DNA of 64,000 nt from Asanoa sp040676615 (GTDB lineage: Bacteria > Actinomycetota > Actinomycetes > Mycobacteriales > Micromonosporaceae). Position numbers and translations under genes: made by a program. The stretch covers positions 434,001 through 498,000 of the forward strand of contig NZ_JBFAPI010000004.1 in the NCBI RefSeq assembly GCF_040676615.1, given 5' to 3'. The notes under the pieces are model-generated. The model saw only the letters and a program-made list of their open reading frames with translations, had not been told where the DNA came from and did no database searches. This document shows positions 25,471 to 34,925 of this stretch, piece by piece (positions within the stretch are counted from its first letter, which is position 1; every line of letters starts with the position of its first letter).

Positions 25471-28400
25471 TCAGACACAAGGGGACGTGGTGGCGGTCGC
25501 GGTGGCGCTCTGCCCGCCGAGCTGCCACGTCACGGATGACGTGTCGGCGAACGGGATGGCCACCCGGCGCGGGCGTTGGAAGGGCAGGAACGCCACCGGT
25601 TGCCCGCGGTCGGCGGGGGTGGTGGCGAAGGTGTTACGGGCGCCGACCGGCACGGGCAACCCGAACGCGTTCGGGTTGTTGTAGCCGAGGTACGCCGTGT
25701 GCGTGCCGTTGTGGTTGTCGACCACGCAGACGTCCCGGGGCACGACCGGGGCGAAGGTGGTCCGATCGACGCCGGCCGGCTGCAGGGCGGCGTCGTCGAC
25801 GAAGAGGTCGTCGGCCCCGCTGGTGGTGCTGATCCACCACTCGGCGCGGCTGAGCGTCTTGGTCCACGTCAGCGGGATGTCGTTGGCCGTGACCTGGGTC
25901 CATCCGGCCGCGGTGACCGGGCCGGAGGCCAGCGGCACCGAGGTGGTCGTGCCGTCGGAGAAATACAGCTTGGCCTTGATCAGGGCGGTCGTGTCCGGTG
26001 CACCGTCGGCGAGCCGGATCCACGCCGCCGTCTTGTAGCGGGCACCGTTGGTGAGCTGCACACCCTGCGCCGGCCCGGCCCACTCATAGGTGCGGTTGGT
26101 GGCCCGCAGCGCCTGCCGGCCGGTGTGCACCGGGGCGGTCACCGCGCTGGACGTGCACGGCGAGAAGCAGTACCAGCCGGGGCTCGCGTTCTCGACGTCA
26201 CCGTTGCCCAGCAGGTCGACTCCCGCGGGCGGCGATGCGTGCACGTTGAACGCCATGTCGTCGACCAGCAGGTCGGGCGTGCCGGCCGTGGTGTCGATCC
26301 ACCACTCGGCCCGGGAGAACGATCCGGTGAACGAGACCGGGACGTTGGTGCCCCGGATCTGCGTCCATCCGGAGTCGCTCACCGCCGCCGAGCCGAACGG
26401 GATCGTCACCTGGCCGGTCGAGGTCCACACCTTGAGCCGGATCTCCGCGGTCGCCGTGCCCGGTGTCGCCAGCCGGACCCAGGCCGACGCGTCGTAGCGG
26501 CCGTTCAGCCCGACCGTCACGCCCTGCGCCGGGCCGACCCAGTTGGCCGACCGCCCGGTCACCTTCAGCGCGGCCGAACCGCCGTGCACCGGGCTGCCGA
26601 CGACGGCGAGTCCGCCGCACCCGCCCAGGCAGTACCAGCCGCTGGTGGTGCCGCCCTCGATGTCACCGTTGGCGAGCGTGTTCGTGTTGCCCGGCAGTTT
26701 CGGCGTGACGAACGGCGGTGCCACCGGTGGCGGCGGCGTGCCGACGGTCGGTGTCAGCGACACCTCGTCGAAGGTGCAGGTGCGTCCGCCGGGAACGGGG
26801 TTCTGCCAGAGGAACACCTCGGCCCAACCGGTCCCCGAAGGCGCCGTGAAGGCGGCAACCTGTTGGGTGTACGAAGACTCGTCGCGATAGTTCAGCGTGT
26901 GCTGGAAGCTGGTCGTGCCGGGTGCCGGCCCGCCGCGTACGCCGATGAAGCACTGGTTGTCGGGCCCGTCGGACCGGCCCCACCCCGCCAGCGTGTAGTT
27001 GGTGCCGCCGGTCAGGCCGAGCACCGGCTGGCGCAGGCCGCTGCCGCTGGTGGCGGTGGCCGCGGTGCGCACCGCGCCGGCGCCGCCGATCGGGTCGGTC
27101 ACCGCGGTGGTCCCGGGAGCCAGCGGCGTCCAGCCGTTGGTGCCGTGTTCGAACCCGCCGGCCACGATCGTGTTGCCCAGGTCGGCCCGCACGGTCGTGC
27201 CGATCCCGTCAGCGACCACCTTCACCCTGGCGCCCGCGTTGGTCGGCATGTCCACCTCGACCTGCTTGGCCACGCCGTTGACGGTCACGGTCACCAGGTA
27301 GTGGCCCTGGAACCCGCGCACGCTGTAGCGGCCGTCGGCCGCGGTCCGGCCGGAAGCGTTCGTCCACCACTGCTTGAAGACCAGGTCGCGCAGCGCGAGC
27401 AGGTTGGGCTTCGGGGTCCAGTCCGGCCGGTAGAACGCGACCAGCGGGTTCCAGATGTTGGGTTCCCAGAAGCCGAAACTGCTCACGCCGGTGATCGACG
27501 GCTGGCTGAACGCCATCGTGAGGAAGTCGCGGGTGTAGTCGGCCTGCAACTGCTCGTCGTCGGTCGCCACGTCGAACTCGGTGATCTCCAGTGGCAGGCC
27601 GAGGCTGCTGTATCGGTCGAAGAGGGCGGGCAGGTCGGCCGGCGGGGTGAGTTGCAGCCCGCTGAAGTGGCCCTGGATGCCGAGCACGTCGACCGGGGCG
27701 CCCTGCGCGAGCAGGTCGGCCAGCAGGTCGTGGATGTATTTCTGCTTACGCAGGTTCCAGCCGTTGTCCTCGATCAGGTCGTACTCGTTGAGGTAGAGCA
27801 GCGCGTCCGGGTCGGCCTGCCGGGCCAGCTCGAACCAGCGGCCGATCTCGGCAGAGCCGAGGACGTCGGTGACGTTGTGCTCCGAGTAGGGCTCGTTGAC
27901 CACGTCCCACTCGTCGGCGATGCCCCGCAGCGCGCTGACCTCGTCGGTGACGTGCCCGTCGATCCGGGCCCGCAGCGCGGCCGGGTCGCCGGCCAGGGTG
28001 CGCACGTCGGGCGGCATCAGCCCCCACGAACCCCAGACCAGGTTGTGCCCGTGCACGGTGTGGCCCTGCTCCTTGAGCCACTCCAGCGCGGGCAGCGTGT
28101 TGTTCGTCCGGGTGGCCTGGTCCTCCCAGTAGTTCCACTTCAGGTCGTTGCCGAGGGCGACGGAGTTGAAGTCCTTCGCCACCACGTCGCGATACTTCGC
28201 GCCGTCGGGCGAGTCGGAGACCAGCCACGGCGCCGACGCGGCGGTGCCGAAGTCGAAGTCGTGGTCCTGCATCGCCACCTTGACGTCGGCGCCCGGCACC
28301 GGGTGGCCGTTCGCGTCGACGACGTCGACCGTCAGGTCGCCCTTGCGATACTGGTCGATCCGGGCCGCGGCGGCGGTGCGCCACGCGGCGGTGCTCTCGC

Positions 28401-29019
28401 GGCCGGCGTACGTGACCGCGGGGTAACCGGCCGGGTCGCCCTGGCCGTAGTCGAGCACCGAGACGCCGGCGATCTGGAGCACCTGCGGCCCGTAGCCGAG
28501 CCAGAGCTGGAAGTGCGCGTCACCGGGCGCGTAATCCTCGGCGATCCGGAACGGGAACGTGAAGCGCTGCCACTGCGCGCCGAGCTTCAGCGGCGCGTTG
28601 GCCGATTTCGTGTAGCTGCCGCCGTCGCGCTCGAAGACGAACGTCGCCTGCCCGGAGTCGCTGCCGGCGACCGGCGTGACGCTGCGGACCCAGAAGCTGG
28701 CCAGTGCGGCGTCGTCCTTCTTGACCGCGCCGCCGATCTCGGCGCCCAGGGCGATCTCGTACTCGCCGTCGAGGCCGGAGCTGACCGGCGCCGCCGTGGT
28801 GGTGACCTGCAGCGCCTGGCTGAAGTCGGTGTGTGTCACCGGAACGATCTCGAACCGGGGCGCGGGGTCGCCCTTGACCTGGGTGAACGCGGCCAGCGGG
28901 TCGGCGGGCATGACCTCGACCGGCGCCGCGGCGCTGGCCGGGTCGGCGACCAGCACGAGGGCCGTGCTCAGCAGGATGGCGGCGATGACGGTGGTGCCGA
29001 GCTTTCTGTGCGGTCTCAT
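25471..29019 (-). CDS. Secreted multi-domain GH10 endo-1,4-beta-xylanase-like enzyme
   Basis: 1182 residues. Signal peptide 1-30 ending DPASA. An N-terminal beta-sandwich (about 35-200) resembles a carbohydrate-binding module. The GH10 barrel (about 225-555) has acid/base Glu376 in DVVNEPYSE and nucleophile Glu481 in LEITEFDVA. A short beta domain (560-620) follows, then a CBM4/9-like module (about 625-760) and two near-identical modules starting NGDIEGG and NGDVENA, each with a GWYCxxxC pair (Cys797 and Cys951). A C-terminal domain from about 1095 (DNHNGTHTAYLGYNNPNAFG) has cysteines at both ends. It should cut xylan or mixed plant polysaccharide outside the cell, feeding the importer encoded downstream. 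GGAAAGG precedes the ATG. Confidence 0.93.
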   Translation of the reverse strand: MRPHRKLGTTVIAAILLSTALVLVADPASAAAPVEVMPADPLAAFTQVKGDPAPRFEIVPVTHTDFSQALQVTTTAAPVSSGLDGEYEIALGAEIGGAVKKDDAALASFWVRSVTPVAGSDSGQATFVFERDGGSYTKSANAPLKLGAQWQRFTFPFRIAEDYAPGDAHFQLWLGYGPQVLQIAGVSVLDYGQGDPAGYPAVTYAGRESTAAWRTAAAARIDQYRKGDLTVDVVDANGHPVPGADVKVAMQDHDFDFGTAASAPWLVSDSPDGAKYRDVVAKDFNSVALGNDLKWNYWEDQATRTNNTLPALEWLKEQGHTVHGHNLVWGSWGLMPPDVRTLAGDPAALRARIDGHVTDEVSALRGIADEWDVVNEPYSEHNVTDVLGSAEIGRWFELARQADPDALLYLNEYDLIEDNGWNLRKQKYIHDLLADLLAQGAPVDVLGIQGHFSGLQLTPPADLPALFDRYSSLGLPLEITEFDVATDDEQLQADYTRDFLTMAFSQPSITGVSSFGFWEPNIWNPLVAFYRPDWTPKPNLLALRDLVFKQWWTNASGRTAADGRYSVRGFQGHYLVTVTVNGVAKQVEVDMPTNAGARVKVVADGIGTTVRADLGNTIVAGGFEHGTNGWTPLAPGTTAVTDPIGGAGAVRTAATATSGSGLRQPVLGLTGGTNYTLAGWGRSDGPDNQCFIGVRGGPAPGTTSFQHTLNYRDESSYTQQVAAFTAPSGTGWAEVFLWQNPVPGGRTCTFDEVSLTPTVGTPPPPVAPPFVTPKLPGNTNTLANGDIEGGTTSGWYCLGGCGGLAVVGSPVHGGSAALKVTGRSANWVGPAQGVTVGLNGRYDASAWVRLATPGTATAEIRLKVWTSTGQVTIPFGSAAVSDSGWTQIRGTNVPVSFTGSFSRAEWWIDTTAGTPDLLVDDMAFNVHASPPAGVDLLGNGDVENASPGWYCFSPCTSSAVTAPVHTGRQALRATNRTYEWAGPAQGVQLTNGARYKTAAWIRLADGAPDTTALIKAKLYFSDGTTTSVPLASGPVTAAGWTQVTANDIPLTWTKTLSRAEWWISTTSGADDLFVDDAALQPAGVDRTTFAPVVPRDVCVVDNHNGTHTAYLGYNNPNAFGLPVPVGARNTFATTPADRGQPVAFLPFQRPRRVAIPFADTSSVTWQLGGQSATATATTSPCV

Positions 29020-29053
29020 GAGCGATGCCTTTCCGGTGGCGACGGTGGCAGCG

Positions 29054-29098
29054 CTTCACCAGGCCCTCTGTCCCTTGTCGACAGAGCAGCTGGTGAAG
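29054..29098 (-). terminator. Strong hairpin between lacI and the xylanase gene
   Basis: CTTCACCAG/CTGGTGAAG (9 bp) stacks on CTCTGTC/GACAGAG (7 bp) around a 7-nt loop. It sits 13 bases after the lacI stop and 35 before the xylanase ATG. It has no U-tract. It may partly terminate lacI transcripts, giving less xylanase mRNA than lacI mRNA, or protect the processed xylanase mRNA 5' end. Confidence 0.65.
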
Positions 29099-29110
29099 AT
29101 GGGGGCTGTG

Positions 29111-30214
29111 CTAGGAGGTTCGGCTGACGTTGGGCCCGAGCCCGCTCCACGTGCGGGGCGCGGCGTCGGGACCGGCGGCCGGCGGGCGGGCCCGGCGGTA
29201 GGGCTTCTTCGCCGCGCGGGCCGTGCTCTCGCGGACGATCAGGCTGGTCGACATGCGGACGGGTCCGGCATCGCCGGTCGCGCCGTCGATGGTCTCCAGC
29301 AGCAGCCGTGCGGCGGCCTTACCCATCTCGGGAAAGGGTTGCCGCACCGTGGTCAACGGCGGATGGGTGTCCGCCGACGAGGCGATGTCGTCGAAGCCGA
29401 CGACCGAGACGTCCTGCGGCACGCGCAGGCCGCAGTCGATCACCGCCTGCATGACCGCGTACGCGGTGTTGTCGTTCTGCGCGACGATCGCGGTGGGGCG
29501 GTCGCGCCGGGCGAGCAACTCGGTGACCCGCTCCCGGATCGTCGGTGGATGGAAGCTGCCGTCGACGGTCAGTTCCGGATCCGCCGCGATCCCGGCCTCG
29601 GCCAGGCCGTCGAGATAGCCGCGATAGCGCTCCTGGCAGCACTCGTAGGCCATCAGGCCCTGCACGCAGGCGATCCGGGCGTGCCCGAGGTCGACCAGGT
29701 GGCGCAGCGCGGAGCGGGTGCCCTCGTAGTTGTCGGCCTGCACGGACGGCAGCGCCGAGGGCGTCCCGAGCGTGTTGACCAGCACCACCGGCAGGCCGGC
29801 CCGGTGCAGCTTCTCCAGCGGGTCGAGCGGCTGGTCGTGTGTGACGACCAGCAGGCCGGCCGAGAGCCCGGACGCCCTGATCCGCTCCACGAGAGACGAG
29901 TAGTCCTTCTCGTTGGTGCTGGTGTAGAGGATGATCTCGTACGGCGACTGCTCTATCACCGACGCGACGCCCCAGTTGACGGCGGCGACCATGTGCCAGG
30001 TCAGGCCCGGCACGATCATCCCGATGAACGGGGTACGTCCCTTCGCCAACGCCGTCGCGGCGGTGCTCGGGGTGTAGTTGTGGTCGCGCATCACCTCGAG
30101 GACCCGGTCCCGGGTGGCCGGGTCGACCTTCGGGCTGTTGTTGAGCACGAGTGAGACCGTGCTCTTCGACAACCCGGCCAGCTGCGCGATGTCGCGAATC
30201 GTCAGCTTCGGCAT
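29111..30214 (-). CDS. LacI-family transcriptional repressor
   Basis: 367 residues from ATG 30214, preceded by GGAGG. The N-terminal helix-turn-helix TIRDIAQLAGLSKSTVSLVLN and hinge (VLEVMRDHNYTPSTAATALA) are canonical. The ligand domain holds FIGMIVPGLTWHM, QNDNTAYAVMQAV and SVVGFDDIASSADTHPPLTTVRQP, typical of sugar-responsive LacI proteins. Palindromes TGGACCGGTCCA flank its own promoter and that of the GH38 operon, so it most likely represses both and itself. The inducer is probably an oligosaccharide from the xylanase or mannosidase pathway. First gene of a leftward unit that continues into the xylanase and transporter genes. Confidence 0.92.
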   Translation of the reverse strand: MPKLTIRDIAQLAGLSKSTVSLVLNNSPKVDPATRDRVLEVMRDHNYTPSTAATALAKGRTPFIGMIVPGLTWHMVAAVNWGVASVIEQSPYEIILYTSTNEKDYSSLVERIRASGLSAGLLVVTHDQPLDPLEKLHRAGLPVVLVNTLGTPSALPSVQADNYEGTRSALRHLVDLGHARIACVQGLMAYECCQERYRGYLDGLAEAGIAADPELTVDGSFHPPTIRERVTELLARRDRPTAIVAQNDNTAYAVMQAVIDCGLRVPQDVSVVGFDDIASSADTHPPLTTVRQPFPEMGKAAARLLLETIDGATGDAGPVRMSTSLIVRESTARAAKKPYRRARPPAAGPDAAPRTWSGLGPNVSRTS

Positions 30215-30528
30215 GTGGGTCCTCCGTGGTGGCAGCGATGAACGGGTTCGCTCCATTGTGGTACGCGCCTCCGCGGCGGGAGACACCAAGTGATCGCATT
30301 TCGCCGGTCGCGTTGGAGCGGTCCAACGCCTGTGCCGGACGCTAGCAGTGGACCGGTCCAACCGCAATGCCTCCGCGAAACAATCCCGTAACCGGCCCGC
30401 TGCCGGACCGGCATTTGCGCGCCGAGACCTAGAGATGGCAGGCTCGAACTCCGAGTCGTTACGGGCCTCGCCGGTCCCCGTTGGTGCCTCGCTTCGGAGC
30501 TCATCCCTAGGACACCTGAGGAACCGGC
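30215..30528. promoter_or_regulatory. 314-base divergent control region between lacI and the GH63-like gene
   Basis: The lacI side holds the operators and promoter described in the next entry (30310-30367). The rest contains a 13-bp palindrome TGCCGGACCGGCA at 30401-30413, unlike the LacI site. I find no convincing rightward -10/-35 for the gene at 30529, although CTGAGG at 30516-30521 serves as its ribosome-binding site. No small gene or RNA is evident. Confidence 0.6.
30310..30367 (-). promoter_or_regulatory. lacI promoter with two operators
   Basis: Read leftward: TTGCGG (30367-30362), 17-bp spacer, TAGCGT (30344-30339). The spacer contains TGGACCGGTCCA (30349-30360). A second dyad, GCGTTGGA-GCGG-TCCAACGC (30310-30329), follows the expected start site. 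Centres are 35 bp apart. The bases CACTG between operator and -10 are identical to those in the GH38-operon promoter, so the two promoters look like copies. This predicts autorepression. Confidence 0.78.
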
Positions 30529-32493
30529 ATGCCCGCAGGCTATTCACTGCACGATTTCGCCTTCGACCTCCGCGCGCACATGGCGCCAACCAACGTCTGG
30601 GTCACCAGCGGCTGGAACTCGGTGCTCGCCACGGCCGGCACGGTCTGTGGGGTCGGCGGTTGGTTCGCGCCGCCGTACGCGGCACCCGACAGCACGCTCA
30701 CCGTCACAGTGGACGTCGACGGCCGGCAGGTGAGCGACGGCGTCCGACCCGGTATCGCCGGCTTCGGCCTCGGCCTGCTCCCGGCCGGCGGCACCTGGCG
30801 ACCTGACAGGGTGGACCGGCACGGCACCTTCCACCAATACGACGAGGGCCGGTTGGTGTCGCTCGGCGTGTCGAGCCGGCTCACTCCCCTGCACGGCACC
30901 GCCGGCTACGTCCTCAAGGTCGACGTGGAGAACCGCGCCTCGGATGCCGCGACCGTCACGCTTCGACCGACGTTGTCGAGCGAGGGCGCGGGACAGGTGC
31001 CGCTGGCCGAATGGGGCTGGATGCCGCCGTCGCCGACCGGCGACGAGCCGCTGACGCTGGCCCACGACGACCTGCGCCGGGTGGTGCCGGGCGGCGGCCG
31101 GGCCTCGTTCACCCTGACCGTGTCGGTCGGCGCGGCGCCGCCACCCGCGGCCGCCGCGCTCGCCGGCGAGCGGTGGGAACGGCGGCTGGCCACCGCGCTC
31201 GACGGGCTCCCCCGGCTGGAGACCGACATTCCCGGGCTCGCCGACTACTGGCACCGCAGCCTCGCCAGCGGCCTGGTCTGCCTGTGGGACAACCCGGCCT
31301 TCATCACCAACCCATTCGTGGCTACGTCCGGTGTGGACGGTGGAGCGCTGTGTGCCTACATGTGGGACACCGGCGGCTACGCGCCGCACGTGCTCACGCT
31401 GATGCTCGGCGACACCGCGACCGAACTGCTGGAAGCGATGCTGAAGGCCGACCTGACCCGGCACTACGCCATCGCGCCCGACGGCACCGGCCTCGGCGTG
31501 GCCTACGCCTACAGCGGCTGGTCGCTGGTCACCCTGGCGACGGCGGTGGCCGGCCAGCGGGGCCTGGCACCCGGCCTGGTCGAACGGCTGCACGACGCGG
31601 TGGCCACCCTGGACGCGCGGTTCCCGGCGGCCGGCGAGCTGCGCGACTACGGCACCCAGCACAACCTGCTGGAGATGCGCGGCGCCGGCTGGGAGCACGT
31701 GGTGGCCAGCCCGAACGCCGAGCGGGCGGCGTATCTTGACGCGCTCGCCACCCTCGCGGAGGCATCCGGGGCGGTGCTGCCGGTCGACGAGTTGCGGGCC
31801 ACCGCCGCCCGGATCCGGACCGCGGTCGCCGAGCAGCTCTGGGACCCCGAGGCCAGGTGGTTCCGCAGCCGCTATCCGGACGGGCACACCGAGCTCGCGT
31901 ACTCCGTGCAGGCCTTCGACGCCCTGCGCGCCGGCGCCTGCACCCCCGAAATGGCCACCGACCTGATCTCCCGGGTCCGGCCCGGCGCCTTCCTCGGCGC
32001 CTACGGCGTCAGCAGCGTCAGCGGCGAGGACGAGCGGCACTACGAGATCGGTGACACCGACTGGTCCGGGGCCGGGGCCTACACCGGCGAGGCGCCGCAA
32101 CTCGCGCTGACCCTGTGGGAGCGCGGCGAGCCCGAGCTGGCCTGGACCGTGCTGTCCCGGCTGCTGTGGATGGGTGAGCACTACCCCTACTTCCCGCAGG
32201 AGCACTATTCCGACCGGCCGGCCGCACCCCCGGTCGGCCGCCGGGCCAACGTGATCGCCGGGCTGGCCGGCGCGGAGGCCATCCTGCTCGGGCTCGCCGG
32301 CGTGCGGCCGCAGCCCGACGGTAGCCTGGTCATCGCGCCACCGCCGGCGCCCGGCCGGGTCGCCCTGCGCGGGCTGCGATTCCGCGGCCGGACCGTCGAC
32401 GTGGTGTGCGGGCCGGACGGTTTCAGCGTCGTCGTGGACGGTCAGCGGGTGCCGGCCGTCGACGGCGTGGTCACGGTGCGGAGCGCGGCATGA
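30529..32493 (+). CDS. MGH1/GH63-like glycoside hydrolase ((alpha/alpha)6 barrel)
   Basis: 654 residues, no signal peptide. Residues 1-230 form a beta-rich domain. Residues about 235-590 are a helical barrel with SLASGLVCLWDNPAF, YMWDTGGYAPHVLTLMLGD, LDARFPAAGELRDYG and DTDWSGAGAYTGEAPQLAL, resembling the GH63/mannosylglycerate-hydrolase-like and trehalase clans. A small beta domain closes the protein. It probably removes terminal glucose, mannose or similar units from oligosaccharides in the cytoplasm. It overlaps the beta-mannosidase gene (ATGA), so both are made together. Exact specificity is unknown; amylo-alpha-1,6-glucosidase is an alternative label. Confidence 0.78.
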   Translation: MPAGYSLHDFAFDLRAHMAPTNVWVTSGWNSVLATAGTVCGVGGWFAPPYAAPDSTLTVTVDVDGRQVSDGVRPGIAGFGLGLLPAGGTWRPDRVDRHGTFHQYDEGRLVSLGVSSRLTPLHGTAGYVLKVDVENRASDAATVTLRPTLSSEGAGQVPLAEWGWMPPSPTGDEPLTLAHDDLRRVVPGGGRASFTLTVSVGAAPPPAAAALAGERWERRLATALDGLPRLETDIPGLADYWHRSLASGLVCLWDNPAFITNPFVATSGVDGGALCAYMWDTGGYAPHVLTLMLGDTATELLEAMLKADLTRHYAIAPDGTGLGVAYAYSGWSLVTLATAVAGQRGLAPGLVERLHDAVATLDARFPAAGELRDYGTQHNLLEMRGAGWEHVVASPNAERAAYLDALATLAEASGAVLPVDELRATAARIRTAVAEQLWDPEARWFRSRYPDGHTELAYSVQAFDALRAGACTPEMATDLISRVRPGAFLGAYGVSSVSGEDERHYEIGDTDWSGAGAYTGEAPQLALTLWERGEPELAWTVLSRLLWMGEHYPYFPQEHYSDRPAAPPVGRRANVIAGLAGAEAILLGLAGVRPQPDGSLVIAPPPAPGRVALRGLRFRGRTVDVVCGPDGFSVVVDGQRVPAVDGVVTVRSAA

Positions 32494-34925
32494 GGAACCT
32501 GCTCGACGGCGCGTGGACGCTGCAGGCCGGTGCCGGGCCCGTCCCCGCGGAACTCGCCGACGCCCTGCGCGCGGGCGTGCCCGCGACCGTGCCCGGTGTC
32601 GTGCACACCGATCTGCTGGCCGCCGGACTGATCCCGGACCCGTACGACGGCGCCAACGAGCCGGCGCTCGCCTGGATCGGCTGGACCGACTGGGAATACC
32701 GGCGGTCGTTCACGTTCGAGCCGACGGGGCAGGACCGGCACGACCTGGTGGCCGAGGGCCTCGACACGATCGCGACCATCTGGCTCAACGGAGTCGAGGT
32801 GGCGCGCACGGCCAACCACCACCGCGCCTACCGGTTCGACGTCGGCGGCGCGCTGCGGGCCGGCGAGAACGAGATCCGGATCGGGTTCGCGTCGGCCGCA
32901 CGGGCGGCGCGCTCGGCATCGGCCGCCCTCGGGCCGCGGCCGCTGGTCGACCGGGCGCACCCGTTCAACGCGATCCGCAAGCCGGCCTACAGCTTCGGCT
33001 GGGACTGGGGCCCGGAGATCGTCACCGCCGGGATCTGGCGGTCGATCGCGGTCGAGAGTTGGTCGGTCGCGCGCATCGCCGGGCTGCGACCGCTGACGTC
33101 CTACGCGGAGGCCACCGGTTGTGCGCTCGACCTGCACGTGGAGGTCGAGACGGCCGGCGCCACCGGCCTGTCGGTCCGGCTCGCCGTCGGTGGCGCGGGC
33201 GGCACGGCGCCCGTGTCGGACGACCGCGCCCACGTGGCGCTGACCGTGCCCGACGCCGCGCCGTGGTGGCCACGCGGCCATGGCGACCAGCCGCTCTACG
33301 ATCTCGACGTCGACCTTCTGTCGGCGGACGGGATGGTGCTGGACCGGCAGCGGACCCGGGTCGGCTTCCGCAGCGTCACGCTCGACACGATGCCGGACGA
33401 GGTCGGCAACCCGTTCCGCTTGGCGGTCAACGGGACCGACGTCTACGTACGCGGCGTGAACTGGATCCCGAACAGCTCCTTCCTACCCAGCATCACGGCC
33501 GCCGACCTCGACCGGGCGCTGGACGACGCGGCCGAGGCCAACGTCAACCTGGTGCGGGTCTGGGGCGGCGGCGTCTACGAGTCGGAGGACTTCTACGCCG
33601 CCTGCGACCGGAAGGGCCTGCTCGTCTGGCAGGACTTCCTGCTCGCGTGCGCCGCCTATGCGGAGGAGGAACCGCTCGCCGGCGAGTTCGAGGCCGAGGC
33701 CCGCGAGGCGGTGACCCGGCTGGCCGGGCACGCCAGCCTGGCCCTGTTCAACGGCGGCAACGAGAACCTCTGGGGGTACGCGTCCTGGGGCTGGCGGGCC
33801 CGGTTGCGCGGCGCGACCTGGGGCGACGGCTACTACACCGAGCTGTTCCCGCGGATCGTCGCCGAACTCGCGCCCGGCACGCCCTACTCACCGGGCAGCC
33901 CGTCGTCGATCGATCCCTACCTGCATCCCAACGACGAGTCCAACGGGACGATGCACATCTGGGATGTCTGGAACACCGAGGACTACACGGCGTACGCCAG
34001 GCACCGCCCGAGGTTCGTCGCCGAGTTCGGCTTCCAGGGCCCGCCGGCCATCTCCACCCTGCGCGCGGCGGTGCACGACTCCCCCGCCTCGCCGCACGGG
34101 CCGCACATGCTGGTCCACCAGAAGGCCGTCGACGGCAACGGCAAGCTCGAACGCGGGCTCGGCGACCACCTGCTGGTCCCGGCGGAGTTCGTCGACTGGC
34201 ACTGGGCCACGCAGCTCAACCAGGCCCGCGCGATCCGCTTCGGCATCAGCCACTTCCGGTCGCTGTTCCCGCTCAACACCGGCGCCGTGCTGTGGCAGCT
34301 CAACGACTGCTGGCCGGTCGTGTCGTGGTCGGCCGTCGACTCGCGCGGCATCCGCAAACCGTTGTGGCACGCGCTGCGCGAGGTGTTCGCCGACCGCCTC
34401 GCATCCCTTCGCCCGTCGTCGCTGACCGTCCACAATGACCATGCCGAGCACTGGCGGACGACGGCGCACGCGGTCCGGATGTCGCTCGACGGCAGGACGC
34501 TCGCGTCGTGCACCGCAAAGTTGAGCGTCGCACCGCGCGCGGCGGCGACCGTGCCGCTGGCCGCGGAGGTGTTCGCGCCCGCGGACCCGGCCGGCGAGTT
34601 CGTGGTCGTCACGCTGGACACGGGCGAACGCGCCCTCTGGTATTTCGTCGAGGACCCGGCGCTCGACCTGGCGGTCGACGCGGTCGAGGCGTCGGTGCGA
34701 CCGACCGGCGACGGCTACGACGTGCTGGTGCGGGCCCACTCGCTGGTGAAGGACCTGACGGTGCTGGTCGACCACCTGCATCCGGACGCCCGCGTCGACA
34801 CCGGAATGCTGACCCTGCTGCCCGGCGAGGAGGCCACGCTCCATGTCAGCGCCCCGGCGCCGTTAGACACCGCGGCGCTGGTCACCCACCCGGTGCTGCG
34901 CACCGCCAACGACCTGGTGGCCTGA
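32490..34925 (+). CDS. Glycoside hydrolase family 2 beta-mannosidase-like protein
   Basis: 811 residues from an ATG overlapping the previous stop; I reject the longer frame that begins inside the upstream gene. Jelly-roll, immunoglobulin-like and TIM-barrel domains follow the GH2 order. WTDWEYRRSF near the start, FNAIRKPAYSFGWDWGP, and GVNWIPNSSFLPSI are close to beta-mannosidase (rather than galactosidase) signatures. Acid/base Glu425 lies in NGGNENLWGY, and the nucleophile is Glu512 in VAEFGFQG. Cytoplasmic (no signal). It would release mannose from beta-linked manno-oligosaccharides. Its last 63 bases overlap the 3' end of the opposing SRPBCC gene. Confidence 0.9.
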   Translation: MRNLLDGAWTLQAGAGPVPAELADALRAGVPATVPGVVHTDLLAAGLIPDPYDGANEPALAWIGWTDWEYRRSFTFEPTGQDRHDLVAEGLDTIATIWLNGVEVARTANHHRAYRFDVGGALRAGENEIRIGFASAARAARSASAALGPRPLVDRAHPFNAIRKPAYSFGWDWGPEIVTAGIWRSIAVESWSVARIAGLRPLTSYAEATGCALDLHVEVETAGATGLSVRLAVGGAGGTAPVSDDRAHVALTVPDAAPWWPRGHGDQPLYDLDVDLLSADGMVLDRQRTRVGFRSVTLDTMPDEVGNPFRLAVNGTDVYVRGVNWIPNSSFLPSITAADLDRALDDAAEANVNLVRVWGGGVYESEDFYAACDRKGLLVWQDFLLACAAYAEEEPLAGEFEAEAREAVTRLAGHASLALFNGGNENLWGYASWGWRARLRGATWGDGYYTELFPRIVAELAPGTPYSPGSPSSIDPYLHPNDESNGTMHIWDVWNTEDYTAYARHRPRFVAEFGFQGPPAISTLRAAVHDSPASPHGPHMLVHQKAVDGNGKLERGLGDHLLVPAEFVDWHWATQLNQARAIRFGISHFRSLFPLNTGAVLWQLNDCWPVVSWSAVDSRGIRKPLWHALREVFADRLASLRPSSLTVHNDHAEHWRTTAHAVRMSLDGRTLASCTAKLSVAPRAAATVPLAAEVFAPADPAGEFVVVTLDTGERALWYFVEDPALDLAVDAVEASVRPTGDGYDVLVRAHSLVKDLTVLVDHLHPDARVDTGMLTLLPGEEATLHVSAPAPLDTAALVTHPVLRTANDLVA

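Noticed and set aside
25449..25478. Longer start for the sugar-binding lipoprotein
   Set aside because: AGGAG and the twin-arginine signal start fit ATG 25448; the extension would overlap the xylanase stop.
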